From Phycisphaerae bacterium (GTDB lineage Bacteria > Planctomycetota > Phycisphaerae > UBA1845), in the NCBI GenBank assembly GCA_029260135.1, contig JAJDDV010000179.1, positions 1 through 38,247 of the forward strand: a DNA stretch of 38,247 nt. The letters are read 5' to 3'. The position numbers and the translations under genes are program-made. The notes below the pieces were generated by a model. That model was given only the letters and a program-made list of their open reading frames with translations, had not been told where the DNA came from and did not search any database. The first letter of the stretch is position 1; the number at the start of each line of letters is the position of its first letter. Of this stretch, positions 9,065 through 16,820 are shown piece after piece.

Positions 9065-9510
9065 GAGCAACCGTTCAACGAGTGCGTAATGCCCGCGTCG
9101 AGGTCGTCGGCGAAGTATGTGGCGCGATCGAGCAGGGACTCCTGGTCTACATCGGCGTCGCGCCCGACGACACCGACGCAGACGTCGACTATCTCGTCGA
9201 CAAGGTCCGCCACCTTCGCATCTTCACCGACGCCCAAGACCGAATGAACCTCGACATCGCCCAGGTCGACGGTCAGGTATTGGCCGTCAGCGCGTTTACC
9301 GTTCAGGCCGATGCACGACGCGGACGCCGGCCATCGTTCGACGCCGCCGCAACACAGGAGAAGGCCGCCGCGCTGTACGAACAGTTTTGCACGGCACTGG
9401 CCGGCAGCGGCGTGCCCGTGGAACGTGGGTCATTCGGTGACTACATGCAGGTCCACTCAACCAACGACGGCCCGATCTGCATCCTGCTCGATTCGCGACG
9501 TGGGTTCTGA
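9061..9510 (+). CDS. dtd: D-aminoacyl-tRNA deacylase
   Basis: A 149-residue protein read from a GTG at 9061, overlapping the WYL gene stop by 4 bases. DTD hydrolyses D-amino acids mischarged on tRNA as a homodimer. Family signs are the N-terminal R-A-T-V-Q-R-V-x-N-A-R-V, then G-L-L-V-Y-I-G-V, L-R-I-F-T-D and R-R-G-R-R-P-S-F. Two conserved motifs are altered: the usual S-Q-F-T is S-A-F-T (Gln missing), and the cross-subunit N-x-G-P-x-T is N-D-G-P-I-C. The Gly-Pro pair needed for the chiral-selectivity loop is kept. It is either a divergent but functional DTD or a paralogue with changed specificity. Confidence 0.88.
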   Translation: MRATVQRVRNARVEVVGEVCGAIEQGLLVYIGVAPDDTDADVDYLVDKVRHLRIFTDAQDRMNLDIAQVDGQVLAVSAFTVQADARRGRRPSFDAAATQEKAAALYEQFCTALAGSGVPVERGSFGDYMQVHSTNDGPICILLDSRRGF

Positions 9511-9527
9511 GGCACGGACGGACGAGG

Positions 9528-10148
9528 TCATGGCCCCGTCAAACACCTCGCGCGAGACGACTCGGCACCGTGTTTCTGCTCGAACAGCTCATCCGCTTCT
9601 CGAATCTGTCGACCGATGGCCACGTGCGGCGTGTAGCACCGAACGCCGTCGACGATGACGAGAATCCCCTCGTCCGGTTCGAGCTCGCGCGGATCTTCCT
9701 CGACCTTCGGCACCTTCATCGGAGCGCGGCCGACGAGGTCTCGAAGCGTCACGATACCCAGCAGAGCGAGGTGCTCAGTGACGACCGGAAGGCACGACAC
9801 TCGATCCCTCAGCATGATTTCCGTAGCCGCCTCGGTCGTGTCGTCCGCGCCGATCGTCACGAGATCGCGCGACATCACCTGATGCACCCGCCGCTTGAGC
9901 GTGTTGAGGTCCTGCCGTCGCTCCATCATCTCGTTGCCGACGAACGGGCTGACAACACGCAGTATATCCCGATCGGACACGACCCCCATAACGCGATCGC
10001 GTTCCAGCACGACGACGTGATGGCAGCGGATGCGTTCGAACACCTGCTTGACCTTCAGCAACGAATCGTCCATGTCCACCGTGTGGACCGGGGTCGTCAT
10101 GATGTCTCGAACGTGCTTGACCGACGGGTCTGTGAGAATGTCCGCCAT
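9528..10148 (-). CDS. Tandem CBS-domain protein
   Basis: A 206-residue protein consisting of a CBS pair. The ATG at 10148 is chosen because GGGAG lies about 10 bases upstream and the protein then begins just before the first CBS motif. CBS1 runs about residues 12-70 (D-I-M-T-T-P-V-H-T-V, then G-V-V-S-D-R-D-I-L). CBS2 runs about 90-150 (V-M-S-R-D-L-V-T-I, then G-I-V-T-L-R-D-L). CBS pairs bind adenine nucleotides and regulate partner proteins. The C-terminal about 50 residues carry no motif I recognise. It lies downstream of arfB on the same strand, with 145 bases between. Confidence 0.85.
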   Translation of the reverse strand: MADILTDPSVKHVRDIMTTPVHTVDMDDSLLKVKQVFERIRCHHVVVLERDRVMGVVSDRDILRVVSPFVGNEMMERRQDLNTLKRRVHQVMSRDLVTIGADDTTEAATEIMLRDRVSCLPVVTEHLALLGIVTLRDLVGRAPMKVPKVEEDPRELEPDEGILVIVDGVRCYTPHVAIGRQIREADELFEQKHGAESSRARCLTGP

Positions 10149-10293
10149 CGTACCGTGCTCCCTACGCGGGCGTGGGAACCGCGCGCCGCTCCAATAGCTT
10201 CGGCCTGCGGAGGAAGGCGCTTGATCAGACCCCCCGAATCCCGTCACCCGCCTGTCGCGTATCCATGCATTTTCGGACCCGACGCAGAACACG

Positions 10294-10713
10294 TCACCCA
10301 TCCCCGTCCGACCGTCGCTGCTGCTTGAGTTGGCCCCGCCGGCGCTTGTCATCCAGCCGGCGACGCTTCGACCCAAGCGTAGGCCGCGTCGGTGTGCGAG
10401 GCTTGCTCTCCTTCATCATCTCCACGAGCAAGACCATCAACTGCTGCTGGGCCGCCTCGCGATTCCGCGCCTGCGTGCGCTCGCGATGCCTCACGATCCG
10501 CAGCCGCCCGTCCCGCGACAACCTCGTGCGAAGCCGCCGGCGAATCCGGTCCCTCTGCCGATCCGACAGCTTCGCACAGGACGCGAAATCAAACAGCAGC
10601 GTCACGCGCGTGTTCACCTTGTTGACGTTCTGCCCCCCCGGACCGGGCGAACGCGTGAACTGCAGCTCGATCCATGGACCCAGCGATTCGATGTTCGGCA
10701 ATCGAGTAGACAT
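10294..10713 (-). CDS. arfB: Alternative ribosome-rescue factor ArfB-type peptidyl-tRNA hydrolase
   Basis: A 139-residue release-factor-like protein lacking a codon-recognition domain. The catalytic loop is S-P-G-P-G-G-Q-N-V-N-K, containing the GGQ motif that hydrolyses peptidyl-tRNA in the ribosomal A-site of stalled ribosomes. The C-terminus is strongly basic (many K/R/Q in the last 40 residues), as expected for the tail that enters the empty mRNA channel. The ATG at 10713 is chosen because it begins just before the first strand; a longer frame to 10815 overlaps the neighbouring thioesterase start and lacks a Shine-Dalgarno. It is divergent from the thioesterase gene. Confidence 0.88.
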   Translation of the reverse strand: MSTRLPNIESLGPWIELQFTRSPGPGGQNVNKVNTRVTLLFDFASCAKLSDRQRDRIRRRLRTRLSRDGRLRIVRHRERTQARNREAAQQQLMVLLVEMMKESKPRTPTRPTLGSKRRRLDDKRRRGQLKQQRRSDGDG

Positions 10714-10799
10714 GATCTCTTGGAGTATCTTGTGCGCATGATGGAATCGGGTCAACATGACCGGTGAGGAACACGACGCGTACGACTGAGAACCACGCC

Positions 10800-11276
10800 A
10801 TGTCCAACGAAACAACCCTCGCCTTTCAAGATCAGGGCGCCGTTGCCCACTGCTTCGGATGCGGCCCCGACAACCAGCAAGGCCTGCAGCTCAAGAGCTT
10901 CTGGAATGGCGACGATGCCGTGGCCACGTTCATACCGAAACCGCATCACTGCGGTGGCACCCCCGACATCACCTACGGCGGACTCATCGCCGCGCTGATC
11001 GACTGCCACACCTGCAACCTCGCCATCGCCCATCTCTACAAGCTCGAGCAGCGACCCATCGGAAGCGATCCCAAAATCAACTGCCTGACCGCGCAGCTCA
11101 ACGTCTCACTACTCAATCCCACCCCCATCGACCGCCCCATCCGTCTAACAGCCAGAATCCGCAGCGTCGAAGGCCGCAAGATCTGGGTGGACTGCGACGT
11201 GTCGGTCGCCGACACGATCACCGCCCGCGGCCAGGTTCTCGCGATAAAGATGAGGGACAACCCTGCGCCGTCATAG
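10800..11276 (+). CDS. Hotdog-fold thioesterase (PaaI/4HBT superfamily)
   Basis: A 158-residue protein. It begins with H-C-F-G-C-G-P-D-N-Q-Q-G-L, a Cys pair common at the N-terminus of one PaaI-like subgroup. It continues with G-G-x-P-D-I-T-Y-G-G-L-I-A-A-L-I-D-C-H, the expected position of the catalytic helix (G-G-x-x-x-x-x-D). Hotdog thioesterases hydrolyse acyl-CoA or acyl-ACP; the substrate cannot be read here. The ATG at 10800 has only a weak GAG upstream. Confidence 0.75.
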   Translation: MSNETTLAFQDQGAVAHCFGCGPDNQQGLQLKSFWNGDDAVATFIPKPHHCGGTPDITYGGLIAALIDCHTCNLAIAHLYKLEQRPIGSDPKINCLTAQLNVSLLNPTPIDRPIRLTARIRSVEGRKIWVDCDVSVADTITARGQVLAIKMRDNPAPS

Positions 11277-11491
11277 GCCCTGCGGTCGTGAATGTGCGCT
11301 GACCGCGTCGCGAGCCCACCTCCCCCTGATCCAGGTCTCTCGCGGCGTATCCACACTGCGCCCTCCGCTCCCGAGCGATCGTTCAGGCGCGAAAGAACGT
11401 TCGCTTTATCTTCTGGAAACCAGCCAACCACGACAGTACCATGCACTCCACGGTTCGTGGCAACGGCAATCGTCCTTTGAAAGGGAACGCT

Positions 11492-11977
11492 GTGAGAGGC
11501 TTCGTCGCCCTTTTGATCCTACTGACCATCGGCATCGTTCTCGGAAGCAGGTTCCTCACCAGTACGGCGCTGGGCGATCATGGCCGTCAGTTCGCCATCG
11601 CCTTTGGTGCCCCGCAGGGTTCCGTCATGCAGATGCACGTGGGCGTTCCCCCGTTGATCCCCATGGCCGACCCGCCGGACATCTCGCCGACAGGCGTAAC
11701 AAGATGGACACCCTGGATCGCCGCGCATTTTCAACTCCAAAGTGCGTCCGGAAAGAAGGTGGCCATTCAGAAGATCGGCACAAGCGGGATGTTGGTCGGC
11801 TCGAAAGCGGGAGGCAGCCCCGAGTTTGCACTCGCCGCCGACCTCAAGAAGGGCGAATCCTACACGTTCGACTTCGTCCCGGTCCTCGCCAAACCCGAGC
11901 GCTATCGATATTCGTTTACCGTGCCAAACGAACCATCGAAAGTGGGCCGACGCAACTTCGACCTCGTGTCAAACTGA
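11492..11977 (+). CDS. Membrane-anchored hypothetical protein
   Basis: A 161-residue protein read from a GTG at 11492, preceded by AAAGGGA at a good distance. An ATG at 11441 in the same frame is possible but has no ribosome site. A hydrophobic N-terminal segment (F-V-A-L-L-I-L-L-T-I-G-I-V-L-G) is a signal anchor. The rest looks like a beta-rich exported domain ending in F-D-L-V-S-N. No family recognised. It converges on the next minus-strand gene with 54 bases between. Confidence 0.6.
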   Translation: MRGFVALLILLTIGIVLGSRFLTSTALGDHGRQFAIAFGAPQGSVMQMHVGVPPLIPMADPPDISPTGVTRWTPWIAAHFQLQSASGKKVAIQKIGTSGMLVGSKAGGSPEFALAADLKKGESYTFDFVPVLAKPERYRYSFTVPNEPSKVGRRNFDLVSN

Positions 11978-12031
11978 GTGGCGTGCCGACCCGTACCGTC
12001 GTTGGGCGAAGCCCGAACCGCGGTCTCGGCG

Positions 12032-12304
12032 TCACTGAGGGTCCGGAATCTGATACAACCCCTGCCCCGCATACTTTAACCGGCCACGCGCAACGAGCTC
12101 GTCCCAGATCGCCTTGGGATATTGGTGCGGCGGCGTGATGGCCACAATGCTCGACGACTTACCGCTCGACATCGCTCCGCCGCCCAGACTCGATTCGTCA
12201 TCGAGACGGGTCAGCTTGAGACGCTTCTTGAACGCCTTCATCGCCCGGCGAAGCTCCTCGGCGCTGGGGGATTCCGGCGACGGTGTCGGCTCGGTTTCAG
12301 ACAT
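12032..12304 (-). CDS. Small hypothetical protein
   Basis: A 90-residue protein with an ATG at 12304 preceded by GGAG at 9 bases. The N-terminal third is rich in S, E and P and probably disordered. The middle is basic (M-K-A-F-K-K-R-L-K-L-T-R-L-D-D-E-S). The C-terminal half (Y-P-K-A-I-W-D-E-L-V-A-R-G-R-L-K-Y-A-G-Q-G-L-Y) looks like a short winged-helix fragment. I recall similar small proteins in other planctomycetes, but no function is known to me. Confidence 0.65.
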   Translation of the reverse strand: MSETEPTPSPESPSAEELRRAMKAFKKRLKLTRLDDESSLGGGAMSSGKSSSIVAITPPHQYPKAIWDELVARGRLKYAGQGLYQIPDPQ

Positions 12305-12557
12305 GGGTTCTCACTCCAAAGATCGCGTCTTTCATCGCGATCAGTATACCGCGCGGATGACGGACGACACAAACGCAAAGCGTGTTCAAGAAGGCGGTGA
12401 CTGAACCGAGCGGGGTGCCCTGCCCTTTGCCGAAGGCACCGGGTGGTGGAAAGACATGCGCATGTTGCGTTCCGGCCGCATCAAGACGTAGGGCAGGTGG
12501 TTCTCGCGGGAAAACCGGGAGGTTCACCTGCCACACAAGATCGGTCGAAGTGTGACC

Positions 12558-13898
12558 CTACTGCAGCGCCCGCTCGACAAACCCCGTATCGACGGTGCCG
12601 GCTGCGAATTCAGGGTGGTCCATGACCTTGCTCAGGAATGGAATCGTCGTCTTGATCGGCCCGATTTTGAACTCGTGGAGGCAGCGCTGCATGGCGCGAA
12701 TCGCCTCAGGCCTCGTGGGGTGGCAGACAATCACCTTCGCCAGCAGCGAATCATAACGCGGTGAGATTCGGCATCCTTCATAGGCGTACGTGTCGACACG
12801 GACGCCGAACCCGCCGGGCGGACGGAAACAGTCGATCCGTCCCGCGCAGGGGCGGAAGTTCTCGTCGGGATCCTCGGCGTTGATGCGGCATTCGATGGCG
12901 TGCCCGCGAGAACGGATGCTGCGCTGGTTGAACTCCAGCGGCTCACCCGCCGCCACGCGAATCTGGTTCTTGATCAGGTCGATCCCCGTCACACGCTCCG
13001 TCACCGGGTGCTCGACCTGAATCCGCGTGTTCACCTCGATGAAAAAGAACTTGCCCTTCGAATCAACGAGAAACTCGACCGTGCCCGCACTGGTATACCC
13101 CGCCGCTTTGGCCAGCTTGACCGCCGCATGGCAGAGGTCCCGGCGGGTCCTCGGATCCAGCGCCGGCGACGGCGACTCCTCGATCAACTTCTGATAGCGA
13201 CGCTGGATCGTGCAGTCGCGCTCGCCCAGATGAACGATGTTGTTGTGCGCGTCCGCGATGAGCTGCACCTCGACATGCCGCGGACGATCGATGTACTTCT
13301 CGAGATAAACTTCGTTGTTCTGGAACGCGCCCTGCGCCTCCTGCTCGGCCTGCTTGATCGCCGCCAGCAGGTCCGTCTTGTCGTGAACGATCCGCATGCC
13401 GCGACCGCCGCCACCGGCGGAGGCCTTGATCATGATCGGAAACCCGATCTTCGCAGCCACCTTGATCGTCTCGTTGTCGTCTTCCAGAATCCCGTCGCTT
13501 CCGGGAACGGTGGGGACCCGGGCCTTCTTCGCCAACGCGCGCGCCGAAGCCTTATCACCGAGCATGCGCATCGCCTCGGCCGTCGGGCCGACAAACTCGA
13601 TGTTGCACGCTCGACACTTCTCCGCAAACGCGGCGTTTTCGGCCAGGAATCCGTACCCGGGATGGATCGCGTCCGCGCCCGACACCTCAGCCGCCGCGAT
13701 GATCCGATCACTCTTGAGATAGCTGTCTTTCGGTGCGGGACCGCCGATGCAGATCGACTGGTCCGCCAGGTCGAGATACCCCGAACCCCGATCCTCCTCG
13801 GAAAAGACGCACACCGTTTCCACGCTCATCTCGCGACAGGCGCGAATGATCCGAAGGGCGATCTCACCGCGATTGGCAATCAGAATGCGTCGAAACAT
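12558..13898 (-). CDS. accC: Biotin carboxylase subunit of acetyl-CoA carboxylase
   Basis: A 446-residue ATP-grasp enzyme that carboxylates biotin on AccB using bicarbonate and ATP, the first step of fatty-acid synthesis. The N-terminus [13 protein letters not shown] is the family start. The ATP loop is G-G-G-G-R-G-M-R and the catalytic segment reads [14 protein letters not shown] (most relatives have E-M-N-T-R). Length is normal. It follows accB on the same strand after 86 bases, giving the order pepP-accB-accC. Confidence 0.96.
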   Translation of the reverse strand: MFRRILIANRGEIALRIIRACREMSVETVCVFSEEDRGSGYLDLADQSICIGGPAPKDSYLKSDRIIAAAEVSGADAIHPGYGFLAENAAFAEKCRACNIEFVGPTAEAMRMLGDKASARALAKKARVPTVPGSDGILEDDNETIKVAAKIGFPIMIKASAGGGGRGMRIVHDKTDLLAAIKQAEQEAQGAFQNNEVYLEKYIDRPRHVEVQLIADAHNNIVHLGERDCTIQRRYQKLIEESPSPALDPRTRRDLCHAAVKLAKAAGYTSAGTVEFLVDSKGKFFFIEVNTRIQVEHPVTERVTGIDLIKNQIRVAAGEPLEFNQRSIRSRGHAIECRINAEDPDENFRPCAGRIDCFRPPGGFGVRVDTYAYEGCRISPRYDSLLAKVIVCHPTRPEAIRAMQRCLHEFKIGPIKTTIPFLSKVMDHPEFAAGTVDTGFVERALQ

Positions 13899-13984
13899 TG
13901 GGCTACAACGTCAACCCGGACGCCCGAAAGGCCGCTCGACCGTGAAAGGTCGACTCGACCGATCGCCCGCCGGGTCGCGAAGGA

Positions 13985-14456
13985 CTACCGAGGGCGAACC
14001 CGGAACATCGGCTGACCGTACTCGATCGCGTCCCCGTTCTTGACGAGAATGCGCTCGACGGTTCCGTCGACCTCGGCCTTGATTTCATTGAACACCTTCA
14101 TTGCCTCGACGATGCAGACCACCGTGTCGGGATGAACATCCGTTCCTGCCTGAACGAAAGGAGGGGATTCCGGATCGGGAGCGGCGTAGAACGTCCCGAC
14201 CATCGGGGAACGAATCTCCACCAGCTCCGATTCTTCGGATTCGGCGCTCGCCGCCGCCGGTGGCGGAGCCGCGCCCGGTGCACCCGCAGGAGTTGGCGCC
14301 CCTGGGGGCATCCGCGCCACCACGACGCCCTCACCAAGGTCGTTGTTGGGACGACGCAGACTCACCTCCACGTCGCCGTCGCGCAACGAGATCTCCGAAA
14401 GATCGTTGGCGACCATCATGTCGACCAACAGCCGGATCTTGTCGATGTCGAGCAAG
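13985..14456 (-). CDS. accB: Biotin carboxyl carrier protein of acetyl-CoA carboxylase
   Basis: About 156 residues from a TTG at 14456. This start is chosen because it begins with L-D-I-D-K-I-R-L-L-V-D-M-M, the usual BCCP N-terminal helix, and has GGAG 8 bases upstream. Another TTG at 14512 overlaps the pepP stop and would add 19 unrelated residues. An Ala/Pro-rich linker (about 48-72) connects to the C-terminal biotinyl domain. The biotinylation motif is E-A-M-K with Lys120, followed by V-F-N-E-I. Its partner accC lies downstream. Confidence 0.93.
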
Positions 14457-14508
14457 GCTGAAACTCCGCAACGGCGGTCGTGTCCGCCCGATCTGAAACG
14501 CGGTCCAG

Positions 14509-15630
14509 TCAACGAACCGCCCGGATCACCGCGTCTTCTATTCTCGTGCTAAGTCGGCTCATGACGCGACGTCCGGTGGGTGTCACGAGAACGTCATCTT
14601 CGATACGAACACCGCCGACACCAGGCAGGTAAATTCCCGGTTCAACGGTAACGACCATCCCCGCCTCGAGCTGCTGCTTCGATCGCCAACTCAGCGAGGG
14701 CGGCTCGTGAACGTCAATCCCGAGCCCATGACCCAGGCCGTGATTGAACGCCTCGCGATACCCCGCATCGGCAATCCAATCGCGTGCGATCGCGTCGACG
14801 TCACACATGCGTACGCCGGGGCGGATCCCGCGGATCGCACGCTGCTGCGCCTCCAGGACGATCCCGTACACCTCCCCGATCTTTGCGGGAATGCTACCGA
14901 CGAAGACCATACGGGTCAAATCGCTACAATAACCACCGACAACGGCGCCCCAATCGAACAGAATCGCGCTGCCCCGCTTCACCTTGCGGCGACCGGGATG
15001 AGCGTGGGGCAACGCCGCGTTCGGACCTTCCGCACAGATCGTCGGAAACGACGGGCCCGAAGCGCCGCGACGCTTCATTTCATATTCCAACCGCGCCGCC
15101 ATTTCCAACTCGGTCTGGCCGACGCGAATCGTCGCGCGCATCGCCTCGAACGCCTCTTCCGCGTTGCGCAGGGCTTTGCGCATCACGCCGAGTTCGTCCG
15201 GTTCTTTGTAACAGCGCATCTCCGCGAGAATCGGCGGCGCGCTCTTGAGCGTTCGGAGCTTGCCGAGCTTCTGAATCTCCTTGAAGGTGTCGACGCTCAT
15301 GGAATCCGTCTGAACCGCCAGGGACGTCACCTTGAGCGCCCGGCAGACCGTGGCAATCTCCGGATTCAAAAGCCCGCGACGCATCCACTTCTTCGCCCAC
15401 GGACATTCCTGGTTGATGGATTCGTCGAAACGACCGTCACTGATCAGGTGGACGCCGCTCGGCGTGATCAACACCGCCGAATCCTCACCGGTGAATCCGC
15501 ACAAGTAGAAATAGTCGGCCGGGTTCGTGATCAGATACGCCCCGACGCGCGCCGCCTTCATCCGCTTTCGACATCGTTTCAGTCGACCGGCGATCGTAGC
15601 TGAGGGCTTGTGCTTCTTCGTTGCAGCCAT
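14509..15630 (-). CDS. pepP: M24 family Xaa-Pro aminopeptidase
   Basis: A 373-residue metallopeptidase of the creatinase/aminopeptidase P fold, removing N-terminal residues before proline. The ATG at 15630 is chosen because GGAGG lies about 10 bases upstream; the frame extends further but into non-conserved sequence. The N-terminal creatinase domain contains F-Y-L-C-G-F-T-G-E-D-S. The C-terminal catalytic domain has D-W-G-A-V-V-G-G-Y-C-S-D-L-T-R (metal Asp pair), G-L-G-H-G-L-G-I-D-V-H-E (metal His) and V-E-P-G-I-Y (metal Glu). A peptidase gene before accB-accC is a known arrangement, usually with efp between; efp is absent here. Confidence 0.92.
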   Translation of the reverse strand: MAATKKHKPSATIAGRLKRCRKRMKAARVGAYLITNPADYFYLCGFTGEDSAVLITPSGVHLISDGRFDESINQECPWAKKWMRRGLLNPEIATVCRALKVTSLAVQTDSMSVDTFKEIQKLGKLRTLKSAPPILAEMRCYKEPDELGVMRKALRNAEEAFEAMRATIRVGQTELEMAARLEYEMKRRGASGPSFPTICAEGPNAALPHAHPGRRKVKRGSAILFDWGAVVGGYCSDLTRMVFVGSIPAKIGEVYGIVLEAQQRAIRGIRPGVRMCDVDAIARDWIADAGYREAFNHGLGHGLGIDVHEPPSLSWRSKQQLEAGMVVTVEPGIYLPGVGGVRIEDDVLVTPTGRRVMSRLSTRIEDAVIRAVR

Positions 15631-15879
15631 CTCTTCGAGTCCTCCATCCAAGACCGGGAGTCGTGAGCCATAACGTTCCGACGACCGTGGCAAGGCGCCG
15701 CGCCGCCTCGTCGCTACATGATCCGGGCTGAAAGGCGCCGTGTCAAAACCGGGGCATCCCCCCCCCGCCCGACCCGCTTGGTGTGACGGGCAGAGCGGCT
15801 GGGCAGCCCAGGCTTGCATCGCTGCCTCGCTTCGGATAATCCGGGGTGATCTCGATCACAGGAAGCGAAGGTGAATTGC

Positions 15880-16707
15880 ATGAAGTGTGAAACGGCACGG
15901 ATCGGACCGGTGACCGTAGGCGGCGACGCGGGACTGGCGCTGATCGCAGGCCCTTGCGTGATGGAAAGCGAATCGCACACCCTCCACATGGCCGATGCGA
16001 TCAAGTGCGTCTGCGCTCATCTCAACTTGCCGTTCGTCTACAAGGCCAGCTTCGACAAAGCCAACCGATCCAGCATCAAGAGCTTCCGTGGCCCCGGCCT
16101 CGAAGAAGGTCTCGCCATTCTCGATCATGTCAAGAAGACGCTCGACGTCCCCGTGATCTCCGACATTCATGAACCCGCCCACGCCGCCCCCGCCGGCGAG
16201 GTCCTCGACGCCCTGCAAATCCCCGCCTTCCTCTGCCGGCAAACCGACCTGCTCGTCGAAGCCGCCAAGACGGGAAAATGCGTGAATGTAAAGAAAGGGC
16301 AATTCATGTCGCCGCCGGAAATGACAAACGTCTGCCACAAGTTGCGCGAGGCTGGCTGCAACAACCACTTGCTAACGGAACGTGGCACTTTCTTCGGCTA
16401 CAACCGACTCGTGAACGACATGACCGCCATTGAGCAGATGCAGGACTTTGCACCCGTCGTGTTCGACGCCACCCATAGCTGCCAGCGACCGGGAGCGGCG
16501 GGAGCGATGAGCGGCGGAGAGCGACAGTTCGTTGGCACACTGGCACGAGCGGCCGTCGCCGCCGGTGCCGACGCCCTGTTCATGGAAGTACACGACGATC
16601 CCGATCACGCCAAGAGCGATCCGGCGACGGTCTATCCGCTCGATCAACTTGCCTCGCTTTTGGAACAGCTTCTGGCGGTCGCCGGCGCCGTCGGCAAACG
16701 CCTGTGA
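15880..16707 (+). CDS. kdsA: 3-deoxy-8-phosphooctulonate (KDO-8-P) synthase
   Basis: A 275-residue TIM-barrel enzyme condensing arabinose-5-phosphate with PEP in KDO synthesis for lipopolysaccharide, so it implies an LPS-type outer membrane. Motifs are L-I-A-G-P-C-V-M-E-S, K-A-S-F-D-K-A-N-R-S-S, F-L-C-R-Q-T-D-L-L and F-D-A-T-H-S-C-Q. The Cys in G-P-C-V-M-E-S, the His in A-T-H-S and the late E and D in F-M-E-V-H-D-D-P point to the metal-dependent class (the metal-independent class has Asn at the Cys position). The ATG at 15880 has GAAGG at 9 bases; a GTG three codons upstream is the alternative. Confidence 0.95.
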   Translation: MKCETARIGPVTVGGDAGLALIAGPCVMESESHTLHMADAIKCVCAHLNLPFVYKASFDKANRSSIKSFRGPGLEEGLAILDHVKKTLDVPVISDIHEPAHAAPAGEVLDALQIPAFLCRQTDLLVEAAKTGKCVNVKKGQFMSPPEMTNVCHKLREAGCNNHLLTERGTFFGYNRLVNDMTAIEQMQDFAPVVFDATHSCQRPGAAGAMSGGERQFVGTLARAAVAAGADALFMEVHDDPDHAKSDPATVYPLDQLASLLEQLLAVAGAVGKRL

Positions 16708-16820
16708 CGCAGACCCCGTCCATGAAACAACTTTGTGCGCGCGGCGGTGGTTGGTTGGTAAAGGCCTCGGCGGTACCATCCCCTTCGATAAAGTGAGAGG
16801 GGGCAAAAGGGGCTCGGTTC

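Noticed and set aside
7733..9070. A 445-codon open frame on the minus strand
   Set aside because: It lies wholly antisense to the WYL regulator and the intergenic region; its translation is Arg/His-rich with no family motif, a typical high-G+C shadow.
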